A DNA stretch of 64,000 nt from Gammaproteobacteria bacterium (GCA_041395445.1 JAWLAO010000001.1:62001-126000); one strand, 5' to 3'; shown: positions 42,477-52,925, counted from the stretch's first letter. Made by a program: numbers and translations. Notes: generated by a model not told the origin, from the letters alone.

Positions 42477-42860
42477 ATGTCAGTCAGAATTGACAAATGG
42501 CTTTGGGCGACACGTTTTTTCAAAACCCGCGCACTAGCTAAAAAACACGTTGAAAGCGGTAAAGTTAAAGTTAACGGACAAAAAACCAAGCCTTCACGTT
42601 TGCTAAATTTGAATGATGTGCTCGAAATCAACAAGGAGGATTTAAATTGGGTTGTCGAAGTTTTACAACTGATTGAAAAAAGGGTTTCTGCCAAACTGGC
42701 TGCTGAAGCTTATGAAGAAACTCCGGAATCAATTCAGGCTCGCAATGACGCTGTTTTAGAGAAAAAACTGGTTTATTCATCAACACCAAAACCACCCAAA
42801 CACCCTGATAAAAAGTCAAGACGACAACTGATAAGAATCAAACATAATCAATCTCAGTAA
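42477..42860 (+). CDS. hslR: Heat shock protein 15 (ribosome-associated S4-domain protein)
   Basis: The 127-residue protein begins with an S4 RNA-binding domain: VRIDKWLWATRFFKTRALAK, VESGKVKVNGQKTKPSRLL. A basic C-terminal tail ending in KKSRRQLIRIKHNQSQ follows. This is the Hsp15 arrangement; the protein rescues stalled 50S subunits carrying nascent chains. Single gene with a terminator 26 bases downstream. Confidence 0.93.
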   Translation: MSVRIDKWLWATRFFKTRALAKKHVESGKVKVNGQKTKPSRLLNLNDVLEINKEDLNWVVEVLQLIEKRVSAKLAAEAYEETPESIQARNDAVLEKKLVYSSTPKPPKHPDKKSRRQLIRIKHNQSQ

Positions 42861-42880
42861 ATCTCAGCAAATCAAGTAAT

Positions 42881-42911
42881 AAAAAAGCCTCACAAGGAGG
42901 CATTTTTTTTT
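42881..42911. terminator. Bidirectional terminator between hslR and fadL-like gene
   Basis: GCCTC (42887-42891) and GAGGC (42897-42901) form a hairpin with a 5-base loop. It is preceded by six A (42881-42886) and followed by nine T (42903-42911), so it can terminate both the plus-strand hslR and the convergent minus-strand porin gene. Confidence 0.9.
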
Positions 42912-42931
42912 GTAATATTCTGAAAATTTAA

Positions 42932-44365
42932 TTATTTTCTGGAATATGTGAAACCTACCAAATATTGGTTCATGTCTATTGAAATAGACTGACCTGGATC
43001 TAATGGATTTGATCCTGATACTTCTTCGCCATTTCCGTATACGAAAGACATGGTAATTTCAGCATTATCAGCTAATTGCTTAGTGAAGCCGGCTGTAATG
43101 TGTTGTTCGATCACGCCTGGAGCCAAGATATTGAAAATAACTTCGCTGGAATCAATCGGTTGATCGGCATTACTGTAACCAACTCTGAATGTCCAGTCAT
43201 CGCTTTGTTGCCATTCGTAACCGGCTTTGACAATCGTCATATCATTCCAACCGAAACCAAAACCATTGCTTCCACCGCCACATCCAGGTCCTGTTGCTGC
43301 TTGTACTCCAGTAAAGAAATAATTATTTAAAGCATCAAAACACTCTCCTGAGAATAATGGCTCAATACCATTTCCGATTGATTTAACATCACTATAGTTA
43401 ATTCTTTGTACATCAACGGCCAATACACCTTTTTCGCCAACATTTGCTGAAAAACCTACAGTCCATGTCTCTGGAATATCAAAGTCACCACCATCAGCAT
43501 ACAAACCCGCATAGTTATCGAATTCACTCATTTCCATCTTGGTTTGATAAGAAGCTGCGAAACGTAAATTCTCGGTGATACCTGCATTAAAACCTAATTT
43601 CAAACCATATCCAAATGATGAATCATATCCATTATTTGAAAGGTTCAATGGATCATTGGTAACACCTGCAAAACTGCTTAATCCTGTTGCTTTAAATCTT
43701 TGGAACGCACCGATTAAACTCACTCCTAATGATGAGTCTTCACCAATTTTTCTGGAATAAGTAGGGGCAATAAATAATTGCATCAAATCAACGCCTGTTG
43801 TGCCGCCAGCAAATGTACCCGGACCGGTTACAATTGTTTGGAAATCAGGGTGAAAAACATTTGCAGTACCACCTTGATATTCGGTATTCATTCCACCATT
43901 TCCGTAAACCATCAAACCGAAAGATGAATTATCATTCAGCATTTTATTCATAGCAAAACTTGGAATTGGGAATAATTGATTTTCTGACTTGATTGATTGT
44001 TGACCTAATGCGAAAGGCAATTGACAAGGTTGTACGCCCGGTTGTGAACATGAAGGAATCATGCCAATTGGTGCAAAACCTGCCGGTAATGATGGGTCTC
44101 CATCAACAGAATAGGCTCTGTCAGGGTTAAATAGACTTAAGCCTAAATCCCATCTGTCACCTGCAAAAACCATATTTGCCGGATTGTTTGCACCAGATAG
44201 AGCATCAATGTTTTTTACTTTAGCAACCCCTGCTCCTGCCATTCCTGATTCTTTTTGAGAATAAGCATGAGAAAAATAACCGTTTGTCGCTGATGCCGAA
44301 CCAGCTGTCAACAATGCGGCTGAAATCGCAATAGTTAGTATTTTGTTTTTGTTTGAAAATTTCAT
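42932..44365 (-). CDS. FadL/OmpP1/TodX-family outer membrane transporter
   Basis: The 477-residue protein has a signal peptide (ILTIAISAALLTAGSASA). TNGYFSHAYSQKESGMAGAG follows, close to the NPA-containing N-terminus of FadL proteins (SGANNPANMVFAGDRWDLG). The remaining alternating strands suit a 14-strand barrel, and it ends YLVGFTYSRK with aromatic residues near the C-terminus. It likely imports long-chain fatty acids or other hydrophobic compounds across the outer membrane, which fits the fad/paa genes elsewhere in the window. Substrate not determined. Confidence 0.9.
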   Translation of the reverse strand: MKFSNKNKILTIAISAALLTAGSASATNGYFSHAYSQKESGMAGAGVAKVKNIDALSGANNPANMVFAGDRWDLGLSLFNPDRAYSVDGDPSLPAGFAPIGMIPSCSQPGVQPCQLPFALGQQSIKSENQLFPIPSFAMNKMLNDNSSFGLMVYGNGGMNTEYQGGTANVFHPDFQTIVTGPGTFAGGTTGVDLMQLFIAPTYSRKIGEDSSLGVSLIGAFQRFKATGLSSFAGVTNDPLNLSNNGYDSSFGYGLKLGFNAGITENLRFAASYQTKMEMSEFDNYAGLYADGGDFDIPETWTVGFSANVGEKGVLAVDVQRINYSDVKSIGNGIEPLFSGECFDALNNYFFTGVQAATGPGCGGGSNGFGFGWNDMTIVKAGYEWQQSDDWTFRVGYSNADQPIDSSEVIFNILAPGVIEQHITAGFTKQLADNAEITMSFVYGNGEEVSGSNPLDPGQSISIDMNQYLVGFTYSRK

Positions 44366-44839
44366 ATGAAAAAAGCTCCTGTTAACATTTTGTTAAAGAT
44401 TAGCCTAAACAATTATATTTGTAAACAAATTCAATTATATTAGTCCGAGATAAATTAGCCATACCTTATATAGTGCAACTTTATACTGTTGTTGTTAGGG
44501 TTGATTTTAATTCAACAATTAATTTATTTTTCTAAACTAAGATTGACTTATTGATTGCATTAACGCAATCTCCGCCAGAGTGAATCGACTTTTCAAGAGC
44601 TTGGTTCATCATTATCAACAAATCTTCAATATCGCTTTTATAGGGATCAATGGATGCAACACCAATTGAAATTGATGGATGAAAAATAGAATATACATTG
44701 TCGCCGGATGAAACAACTTGCATAGTAGCAATTTTGGATTTTATATCTTCTGCAAACTGTACTGTTTCATAGTGAGAATTCAAGTCATTAATTAAGGCAA
44801 ACTTGTTTCCACTTATTCTTGCTATACAAACATATTCGC

Positions 44840-46014
44840 GAGACCTTTGCTCGAAACACAAGAAATTTGAAAAAATGTTAAACTACCGTAGTTCACAAAT
44901 TTATTAAAATCATGTCTTGGAAACAACTTAGCCAATCAAGCTTAGCCGACTCATTAGCTAGTCACCATAAATCCCTTGAAGAACTCGATGATATTCATGA
45001 ATTACTGGACTGGAGTCGAATTGAAGCTCATCTGAGAGATATGTTTTCATCCAAACGAGGAGAGCCAGCATGGCCTCCGCTATTAATGTTTAAAATCATG
45101 TTACTGCAACAATGGTATGGACTGGAGTATGAAGGCATGGAAAAACAATTGGCACGAGATTTATTATTTCGTCGTTTTACCGGACTTGGTTTAAGTGATG
45201 GAACACCGGATCATACTGTTATCTGGCGTTTCCATAAACTGATTGGAAAATTAAAACTGGCAGAGGTTTTATTTGAAGAAATCAACCAACAACTTTGTGA
45301 ACAAAACATTATGATTAGAGCCGGAGGAGTCAGTATTATTGACGCCACAATAATCGAAGCCAAAAACTCTCGTCCTAAAAATGGAAAAAACGGTGAGAAT
45401 ACACAGGATAAAGATGCTGCTTATACCAGTAAAAAAGGTTCAGATGGCAAGCTCAAAACCACTTATGGTTTTAAACTTCATGGTAACAGTGATGAAGATG
45501 CCTTTTACAAAAATACACCTGTACTGCTGCCAATGAGCATGATTCTAAACAATTTAAGAAACTGCTTACAGGAGAGGAATCTCAAGCTTATGCTGATAGT
45601 GCCTATAAAAGCAAGGAACATGATGAGTATCTTCAAAGGAACAAAATAAAAATAAAATACACGAGCGAGCCTACCGCAACAAGCCTCTGACTGAGAAACA
45701 AAGGCTGGCAAATACTTGGAGGTCTCAAGTTAGGAACCGTGTTGAAAGTGTGTTCGGCATTCTGAAGCTACATTATGGCATTGCCAAAGCCAGACATGGA
45801 GGATTAATGCAATTACATACATCAATAGGCTTTGCTGCCATGGCATATAACCTTAAAAGAGCGGTAAAAATACAAAATAGTTGTGCCTGAAATATGGCAA
45901 AACACCCCGATTAGCCCTCAAAAAGCTAGTCGGGATTAAGAAAATCGGAACAAATAGTGGTTTTTTATCGAAAATCGAAAAATCAGAAATTTTTATGAAT
46001 CAAGCAAAAGTCTC
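44840..46014 (+). mobile_element. IS5-family insertion element
   Basis: Imperfect terminal inverted repeats begin GAGACCTTTGCTCGA (44840) and, on the other strand, GAGACTTTTGCTTGA (ending at 46014), with 13 of 15 bases equal. The target duplication is TTCGC: 44835-44839 on the left, and on the right TTCG at 46015 interrupted by the later IS256-family insertion. Removing both elements and one TTCGC restores the host frame. The transposase is frameshifted, so the copy is dead unless complemented. Confidence 0.85.
44912..45890 (+). pseudogene. IS5-family transposase, frameshifted
   Basis: The N-terminal part reads MSWKQLSQSSLADSLASHHK and includes WPPLLMFKIMLLQQWYGLEYE and the DDE first Asp in VSIIDATIIEAKNSRP. 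Near 45500 the frame shifts (AFYKNTP replaces the expected FIQKYTCTAANEHDSK, which continues in another frame). A second shift near 45655 leads to HERAYRNKPLTEKQRLANTW and RVESVFGILKLHYGIAKARH with the catalytic Glu. The frame ends at TGA 45888-45890. At least two lesions inactivate it. Confidence 0.88.
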
Positions 46015-46017
46015 TTC

Positions 46018-47310
46018 GGCACTGTAAATAAATCTGTGTATCTGCTTTAATTGAAATTTGTTAAAGTAGGTACATTATGAAAAATAGAAAAGAACTTGAA
46101 GCCTTAGGCAAAGAACTTGCCAAAGGTATAAAAACTCAAAAGGATTTGGCTGAATTCAGCCAAATCCTGAGCAAAATAACTGTTGAAGCAGCCCTCAATG
46201 CTGAATTGGATGACCATCTTGGTTACGATAAAGGGGGTTCACGGATTTCCCGAAATGCCCGCAATGGAACACTTCCAAAACAGTGAGAACCGATACCGGA
46301 GCATTTATTCTGGACACCCCTCGTGACCGTGATGGGGAGTTTGAACCGGAACTCATCAAGAAGAACCAAACCCGGTTCACAGCCATGGATGACAAGATTC
46401 TGAGCCTTTATGCCAAAGGCATGAGTACCCGTGAAATCGTTGATATGTTCCAGGAACTATACAGTGCTGACATATCAGCCGGCCTGATTTCAAAGGTCAC
46501 CAATGCAGTCATCGACAGAGTCACCGAATGGCAGTCCCGTCCTTTGGATGCCGTTTATCCCATTGTTTATCTGGATTGTCTGGTGGTTAAGGTTCGACAA
46601 GACCGAAAAGTAATCAACAAGTCCGTTTATCTTGCTTTGGGCGTTAATATGGAAGGTCATAAGGAGCTTTTAGGCATGTGGCTTGCTGAAACTGAAGGTG
46701 CCAAATTCTGGCTGGGAGTCCTCACAGAATTGCAAAACAGAGGCGTTAAAGATATTCTCATTGCTTGTGTTGATGGATTAAAAGGTTTCCCCGAAGCCAT
46801 TGAGACTGTTTATCCTGATACACAAATCCAGCTGTGTATCGTGCACATGGTGCGCAACTCCATCAAGTATGTTCCATACAAGGATTACAAGGCAGTTACA
46901 GTTCGGAAGAGCATTTATAAATCCATCACAGAAGATGAAGCTTTGGCATTGGATGAATTCTGTTCCAGTTGGGACGGTAATATCCACAGATTGCAAATCA
47001 TGGAGAGCAAACTGGAACAATCTCAACACCTTTTTTGACTACCCTGAAGATATTAGAAAAGTCATTTACACCACAAATGCGATAGAATCACTCAATAGTG
47101 TTATCAGAAAGGTGATTAAAAAGCGTAAGATATTCCCTACTGACGATTCTGCCAAAAAGGCGATATTTTTGGCTGTAAAGAGGGGCCTCCCGCAAATGGA
47201 CTATGCCCATTCGCAACTGGAAGCCTGCTTTGAATCGTTTTGTGATAGAATTTGAAAGTCGCTTAGGTGATTGTGTATGAGCGCAGATACACAGAATTGT
47301 TTACAGGCTC
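46018..47310 (+). mobile_element. IS256-family (mutator-type) insertion element
   Basis: Terminal repeats contain CTGTAAA...TCTGTGTATCTGC near 46022-46045 and its complement near 47283-47306. Direct repeats GTCTCTTC at 46010-46017 and 47311-47318 form an 8-base target duplication, typical of IS256. The duplicated target spans the right end of the IS5-family element (GTCTC) and host sequence (TTC), so this element inserted second. The transposase is frameshifted twice. Confidence 0.88.
46077..47255 (+). pseudogene. IS256-family transposase, frameshifted
   Basis: Three consecutive pieces in different frames make one IS256 transposase. The first is 46077-46286 (MKNRKELEALGKELAKGIKT, HLGYDKGGSRISRNARNG). 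The second is 46283-47038 (VRTDTGAFILDTPRDRDGEF; first Asp in VYLDCLVVKVRQ, second in LIACVDGLKGFPEAI). The third runs from about 47020 to 47255 (FFDYPEDIRKVIYTTNAIES, with the catalytic Glu). Single-base losses near 46270 and 47010-47030 explain the breaks. Not functional as it stands. Confidence 0.9.
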
Positions 47311-49348
47311 GTCTCTTCGCTAATTTCTAATAATTTCTTACTTAATTGAGCCAGTAAATTATCACCAAAAATTTCTCCTCTTTGCGAGTTGATTTCTCTA
47401 AAATCATCAATTGCTAAAACTATAATTGACAAGGCTTGATAATTATTCTTTTTCTCTTGCCAAATTTGACTCAGTTTGCGATTAAAGGTTTCTCTGTTAT
47501 CCAATCCTGTTAAGTAATCCTTTTTTGTAACTCTTCCAACTGAGCCGAGACTGTCTGATACTGTTGTGATTGAGAACGTAATGTCTCATATAAATTTTGT
47601 TTAACTAATTTGATTTCACGATTAATGGTTTCGATTGACTTGTAAATTACTTTCAATTCTTCTGGAAGCGTTTCAACATCAGTATCTAATTCTTCACTGT
47701 TATAACTAAAGCCCATGTGTTGAATGGCTCTGGAAATATTTGAAAGTCTCTGAGTCCAGTATTTGCTCAGAATCACAGCCACAATTTCTGCTAAGACAAT
47801 TATAAATATCACCACAATTGAGAATAACGCGATGTAACGATTAATGGCTTCTATTAAATATTTATCATCTTCAAGAAGGATTAGCTTCCAACCCCAATCT
47901 AATTTTTCATCATAGAAAAAATAGTTCTTATCGGCGCCAAGATTAATTCTAGTAAAATCCAACCCTATTACTGTTTTCTCATTTTTGGTTGAAGTAAATA
48001 CAGATAAAGGTTTTAAATTGAGCGAATCTGATGCGAATAACACATTGTTATTCTGATCCAAAAGCACACCTTTATTAAATTCAGACTCATTCAAAAAACT
48101 TTTTATCTCTTTGAAATGCTCCAAAAGCATAGAACCTTGGATAATGCCTAATTTATCATTGGATTCAAGATTTGGAACTGAGTGACTAATGACAGCAATA
48201 TCTTCAGTACCAATCCCTCTTCCCTTAAAACCTGGGGAAATATAGGCAGTATTTGTTTTCATTGCTTCAACAAAATACTCTCTGTCATCAATCATTAATT
48301 TGCCGGTTTTGGGTACAGAAAGATGTGATTTTTCAGGTATTGAAACATCAATAACCTCGCCACTACTGTCAGCAATTAATAATGTGTAAAAAAAACTTAA
48401 TCGGTTATGTGCTGTCTTAAGATGTTTTTTCCTTTCCTCAGGGTTATCCCATACATAAGACATACTATGTACAACTTCGTTTATTGCTAATGAGTTTGAA
48501 TTGATTTTTACATTAAGATCACTTTTAATCTTGTTGTATAAAACATTGCGTTGGTTTTTCTGATGAGTGTATGCTTCTTGAATTTCAAGGTGAATAATTA
48601 CGTTAGAGGTACATAAGGTAATTGCCAATAAAATTATCGACAAATGAAGTGCATAAACTTTTCTCAATGTAGTTCTGATACTTTGCCTATCATCGACAAA
48701 AAGTTTGTATCCCCATCGATTGGCTATGATTACTGAGGCAATAACCACATTCACCAAGGCGTTAAATATGAGTTTGATATAATACAGGTAGCTTTGATGT
48801 TCAAACATTGCATCCAGGTGGTTCCATTGTATTAGGCTGAGTGGAATTCCAACTAAAACCCAATAACATAATGCGCTGAACAATAAATTATTTATATAAT
48901 TGCGATAGAGGAATGAGATGCATAAGGCTTCTAGCGAATATAAAAGGAATAACCAAAGATTCCAGTTGCTGTCTATTAAAGATAAACTCGAAATGACACC
49001 GACCATAAAGGCCGATTTTATATCTCTGTAAACAGCAATAACATAAACAAGAGAAGAAGCTAAAACCAGATTGATTTCATAAAGAAAAAACGGTACTTCC
49101 AGCAGATTCAGAAGAGCTCCGAATATACCTAACAGAACCAATTTGAAAAGAATACTCCCTTTAATTTTATGTGTCCCCCGATCCAACCAATCTCGATTTG
49201 AACAATACATTGATTAACGTGAGAATTCAACCTAGATAAAAACCGAACCATAAAATTAAACCCTGGAAAATAAATAAGATATATCTATCTAGCTTTTACA
49301 GACCAAAAATGAGATAATGGCGAGTTTTGAAATATTTTGGATATCTAA

Positions 49349-50869
49349 ATGAAATTTCTTGATGAATTAGGCGTAAATAAAACCAACCTCGGATCCTGTT
49401 TTGGACACAATGACTGGATAGATAATAAAGACTCCGGTTTGATTGAATCATTCAACCCGGCAACTGGGGAGCTAATAGGCTCTGTATATTCAGCGAGTGA
49501 AGCTGATTATGAAAAAGTCGTGACTGAGGCTCAAAAAGTATTTAAAGAATGGCGTAAAACACCAGCTCCTAAAAGAGGTGAAGCAGTTCGAGTGATAGGA
49601 GATGCGCTTCGTAAACATAAAGACGCGCTCGGGTCATTGGTCGCTGCGGAAATGGGTAAAATCAAATCCGAAGGTGATGGCGAAGTTCAGGAAATGATAG
49701 ATATGGCTGATTTGGCAGTGGGAATGTCCAGACAGTTATATGGAAAAACCATGCACTCTGAACGCCCCGGGCACAGAATGTATGAACAATGGCATCCACT
49801 CGGAGTTGTTGGAATTATTTCAGCGTTTAATTTTCCTGTGGCAGTCTGGTCATGGAATGCTTTTGTGGCTGCTGTATGCGGAAATGTATGTATCTGGAAG
49901 CCCTCCCCTAAAGTTCCTTTGTGCTCTATCGCAGTTCAGAATATTTGTAATAAAGCTCTCGAAGAAGCCGGATTTCCTCCAATTTTTATGCTTTTCAATG
50001 ATGGTTCTAATGAGCTGGCACAAAAATTTGTTGACGATTCTCGAATCAATTTAATTTCGTTTACTGGCTCTTGTCACGTTGGAAAACAAGTTGGCGTTCA
50101 GGTTGCCAAACGCATGGGCAGAAGTTTACTCGAATTGGGTGGTAACAATGCTCTAATAGTTGATAAATCCGCTGATTTAAAACTGGCAATTCCTGCAATT
50201 GTTTTTGGAGCCGTTGGTACAGCCGGTCAGCGTTGTACAACCACTCGCCGTTTGTTTTTGCATGAAGACATTGCAGATGAAGTGACTGAAAAATTGGTTA
50301 ATGCATATAAACAAGTCAAAATTGGCAATCCATTAAATACAGATACATTAATGGGACCGTTAATTGATGAAACCTCAGCGAACACGTTTTTGGATGCGGT
50401 TCAAAAAGCAAAGGATTCAGGTGGTGAAGTTCTAACAGGTGGAACAAGAGTCGATGGCGAAGGTCACTTTGTTACGCCTTGTATCATTAAAGCACAAGCG
50501 GATTGGCAAATTGTTAAAGATGAAACGTTTGCTCCAATTCTTTATGTTATGACATTCTCTGATATTGATAAAGTGATCGAAGAGCAAAATGACGTGGTTC
50601 AGGGTTTATCTTCAGCATTATTCACCAATGATTTGCGTCATGAAGAGAAATTCTTGTCATCATTTGGTAGTGATTGCGGAATTGCGAACATTAATATTGG
50701 TACCAGTGGTGCTGAAATTGGTGGAGCCTTTGGTGGTGAAAAAGAAACCGGAGGTGGCAGAGAAGCCGGTTCTGACTCATGGAAAGCGTACATGCGTCGT
50801 CAAACCAATACAATCAACTATTCTACTGAATTGCCGTTAGCACAAGGCATTAAATTTAATCTTGATTAA
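49349..50869 (+). CDS. amaB: Aldehyde dehydrogenase, ALDH7/AASADH type
   Basis: The 506-residue enzyme has the catalytic Cys in AVGTAGQRCTTTRRLFLHED, the Glu in RSLLELGGNNALIV and the NAD-binding FTGSCHVGKQVGV. The C-terminal GAEIGGAFGGEKETGGGREA and SWKAYMRRQTNTINYS are hallmarks of the antiquitin/piperideine-6-carboxylate dehydrogenase group. It oxidises 2-aminoadipate semialdehyde in lysine catabolism. The partner lysine aminotransferase is not adjacent, so the substrate is inferred from family only. Confidence 0.88.
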   Translation: MKFLDELGVNKTNLGSCFGHNDWIDNKDSGLIESFNPATGELIGSVYSASEADYEKVVTEAQKVFKEWRKTPAPKRGEAVRVIGDALRKHKDALGSLVAAEMGKIKSEGDGEVQEMIDMADLAVGMSRQLYGKTMHSERPGHRMYEQWHPLGVVGIISAFNFPVAVWSWNAFVAAVCGNVCIWKPSPKVPLCSIAVQNICNKALEEAGFPPIFMLFNDGSNELAQKFVDDSRINLISFTGSCHVGKQVGVQVAKRMGRSLLELGGNNALIVDKSADLKLAIPAIVFGAVGTAGQRCTTTRRLFLHEDIADEVTEKLVNAYKQVKIGNPLNTDTLMGPLIDETSANTFLDAVQKAKDSGGEVLTGGTRVDGEGHFVTPCIIKAQADWQIVKDETFAPILYVMTFSDIDKVIEEQNDVVQGLSSALFTNDLRHEEKFLSSFGSDCGIANINIGTSGAEIGGAFGGEKETGGGREAGSDSWKAYMRRQTNTINYSTELPLAQGIKFNLD

Positions 50870-50881
50870 AATAGCTTAATT

Positions 50882-50907
50882 GGGGAAACATACTGTTTCC
50901 CCTTTTT
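50882..50907 (+). terminator. Hairpin between aldehyde dehydrogenase gene and pyrD
   Basis: GGGGAAAC (50882-50889) and GTTTCCCC (50895-50902) form a perfect 8-pair stem with a 5-base loop, followed by five T. It is a good terminator for the upstream gene. It ends only 4 bases before the pyrD ATG (50912), leaving no room for a Shine-Dalgarno between them. The hairpin may therefore also influence pyrD translation. Confidence 0.85.
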
Positions 50908-50911
50908 GATT

Positions 50912-51925
50912 ATGTTTGAATATCTCGGAAGAAAGTTTTTACAGCAATTACCATCTGAAATGGCTCATGACTTCAGCATCAAGTTGTTAGGTAGTCCATT
51001 GTCTCTTATTGCTTGTCAAAAAACCATTGAGAATCCTGTAGAGCTTTTCGGTTTAAAATTTATTAATCCTGTTGGACTTGCGGCAGGTTTTGATAAAAAT
51101 GCGGATGCGATCAGCGGGTTGTCAAAACTTGGATTTGGTTTTCTTGAGTTTGGAACAGTGACGCCAAAACCCCAACCTGGCAATCCCAAGCCAAGGTTAT
51201 TTAGATTGCCAAAAAATCAGGCAATTATTAATCGTATGGGATTCAATAACAAAGGTGTGGATTATCTAGTCAAGCAACTTAAGAAAAATCGACCTGATGC
51301 CGTTTTAGGAATAAATATAGGTAAGAATAAAAATACTCCGAATGAATCTGCCGTTGATGATTATTTGTATTGTTTTAATAAAGTATGCCTGCTTGCAGAT
51401 TATGTAACAATCAATATTTCATCACCGAACACTGCTGATTTGCGTCAGTTGCAAGAAACTGAAAAACTCTCACACCTACTGGGAAAACTCAAACAGGCGC
51501 AAACTGAAACTCAAAAAAACAATAATAAATATACCCCTATTCTCGTTAAAATCGCTCCGGATCAGGACGAACAAAACACCATCTCAATCGCTGAAACAGT
51601 TAAAAATTTAGGAATGGATGGAATTATATGTACAAATACAACGGTTTCACGTGAAAGTCTGTTTGATGAAAATGATATTAACCAGACCGGCGGATTAAGC
51701 GGAAAGCCTGTTTTATTGAAATCCAATGAAGTGATTCGAATCGTTCGTTCGACAGTTGGTCCGGATTTCCCGATTATTGGTGTTGGCGGAATTTTGACAG
51801 AAGAGGATGCAATGAGTAAAATACACGCAGGTGCAAATCTACTGCAAATTTATACCGGCCTGATTTACAAAGGACCTGAATTAATCAAGAATATTAATAA
51901 GACAATCTTGTCAGAAAAGAATTAA
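50912..51925 (+). CDS. pyrD: Dihydroorotate dehydrogenase (quinone), class 2
   Basis: ATG 50912 gives 337 residues, MFEYLGRKFLQQLPSEMAHD, matching class 2 enzymes with their membrane-associating N-terminal helices. FMN and substrate motifs include PVGLAAGFDKNADAISGL, FLEFGTVTPKPQPGNPKPRL, VTINISSPNTADLRQLQ with the catalytic Ser, TNTTVSRESL and GVGGILTEEDAMSKIHAGAN. It oxidises dihydroorotate with quinone in pyrimidine synthesis. No Shine-Dalgarno is seen. Confidence 0.96.
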   Translation: MFEYLGRKFLQQLPSEMAHDFSIKLLGSPLSLIACQKTIENPVELFGLKFINPVGLAAGFDKNADAISGLSKLGFGFLEFGTVTPKPQPGNPKPRLFRLPKNQAIINRMGFNNKGVDYLVKQLKKNRPDAVLGINIGKNKNTPNESAVDDYLYCFNKVCLLADYVTINISSPNTADLRQLQETEKLSHLLGKLKQAQTETQKNNNKYTPILVKIAPDQDEQNTISIAETVKNLGMDGIICTNTTVSRESLFDENDINQTGGLSGKPVLLKSNEVIRIVRSTVGPDFPIIGVGGILTEEDAMSKIHAGANLLQIYTGLIYKGPELIKNINKTILSEKN

Positions 51926-51929
51926 TTAC

Positions 51930-52925
51930 ATGAAAGTAAAAGAAAATTTTAACCTAAAAAAACATAATACATTAGCTTTAGACTGTTTTTGCGACCAATT
52001 TATTTTGGTTGAGAACTTACACGATGTGGAGCAAATCGTTCCATTTGTTGGGAAGCAAGGTATCTTTGTTCTGGGTTCAGGAAGCAATATTGTTCTGACA
52101 AAAAACATAGAAAAGCCTGTGGTTCATCTGACTTCCAGATTTCATGCCAGAGTGGCCGACGGAATCACTGTTGCCTGGGCAGGCTCAAAATGGAGTGATT
52201 TTGTTATGTGGGCTGCAAAAAAAGGACTTGGCGGCATTGAAAATCTGGCTGCAATTCCCGGAACAGTTGGCGGAGCTCCTGAACAGAACATAGGTGCTTA
52301 TGGTGTTGAAGTTAAGGATACAATCGTTTGGGTCGAAGTTTTCAACTATCGTACCAATGTTTTCCAAAGGCTCAGCAATGCAGAGTGTCGATTTATGTAT
52401 CGAAGTAGTATTTTCAGAGAAACTGAGAACCCTTGGATTATTACCAGAGTCGCTTTTGAGTTAAGACCAAACTCTGAAAAGAACCTGTCTTATGATGGTA
52501 TTAAAGCTGAATTGAAATCACGAGATATTCTTGATCCATCGTATCTAGATATTGCAAATGCAGTTACAGCCATCAGACAAAGAAAATTACCCGATTATAC
52601 AGAGTTGCCAAATGTCGGAAGCTTTTATAAGAACCCAATTATTGATGAAAAACAATATAAAAAGTTATCCAGAAAATACGATGATATTGTTGCCTACCCT
52701 CTTGAAAACAACCACTTTAGGTTAAGCGCAGCTTGGCTATTGGAAAAATGTGGCTTTAAAGGACATCGTATGCATGAGTGCGGGTTTTCTGATAAACATG
52801 CTTTAGTTTTAGTTAATTATGGCAATGCAACCGGCAGAGAAATCATCAGTTTGAGTAAAGAAGCCATTCGATCTGTGAACCAAAAATTTAAAATTAAGCT
52901 AAAGGTTGAACCGCAGGTTGTATAA
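51930..52925 (+). CDS. murB: UDP-N-acetylenolpyruvoylglucosamine reductase
   Basis: The 331-residue type I MurB has the FAD-binding segment FVLGSGSNIVLTKNIEKPVV, LGGIENLAAIPGTVGGAPEQ and NIGAYGVEVKD. The catalytic Ser lies in PNVGSFYKNPIID. The C-terminal AAWLLEKCGFKGHRMHECGF and HALVLVNYGNATGREI follow the E. coli pattern. It makes UDP-MurNAc for peptidoglycan. It begins 4 bases after pyrD and is likely co-transcribed. Confidence 0.96.
   Translation: MKVKENFNLKKHNTLALDCFCDQFILVENLHDVEQIVPFVGKQGIFVLGSGSNIVLTKNIEKPVVHLTSRFHARVADGITVAWAGSKWSDFVMWAAKKGLGGIENLAAIPGTVGGAPEQNIGAYGVEVKDTIVWVEVFNYRTNVFQRLSNAECRFMYRSSIFRETENPWIITRVAFELRPNSEKNLSYDGIKAELKSRDILDPSYLDIANAVTAIRQRKLPDYTELPNVGSFYKNPIIDEKQYKKLSRKYDDIVAYPLENNHFRLSAAWLLEKCGFKGHRMHECGFSDKHALVLVNYGNATGREIISLSKEAIRSVNQKFKIKLKVEPQVV

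Larger units (their letters stand above)
44532..49210 (-). pseudogene. GGDEF (diguanylate-cyclase-like) sensor gene, broken by two insertion elements and a frameshift
   Basis: The 5' part (47510-49210) encodes ~5 membrane helices (residues ~18-165), a seventh region of helices, a periplasmic dCache-like sensor (DDREYFVEAMKTNTAYISPG), another helix and a coiled linker. Then a one-base shift in an A6 run (~47528) separates ...EELQK from KKDYLTGLDNRETFNRKLSQ, the start of a GGDEF domain (to 47321). After removal of the two elements the frame rejoins as LLEISEYVCIARISGNKFALI (44532-44839). The signature reads SGNKF rather than GGDEF, so cyclase activity was doubtful even before disruption. Confidence 0.85.

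Noticed and set aside
45478..45660. Programmed frameshift in the IS5-family transposase
   Set aside because: Two separate shifts occur and neither is at a slippery heptamer; decay is simpler.
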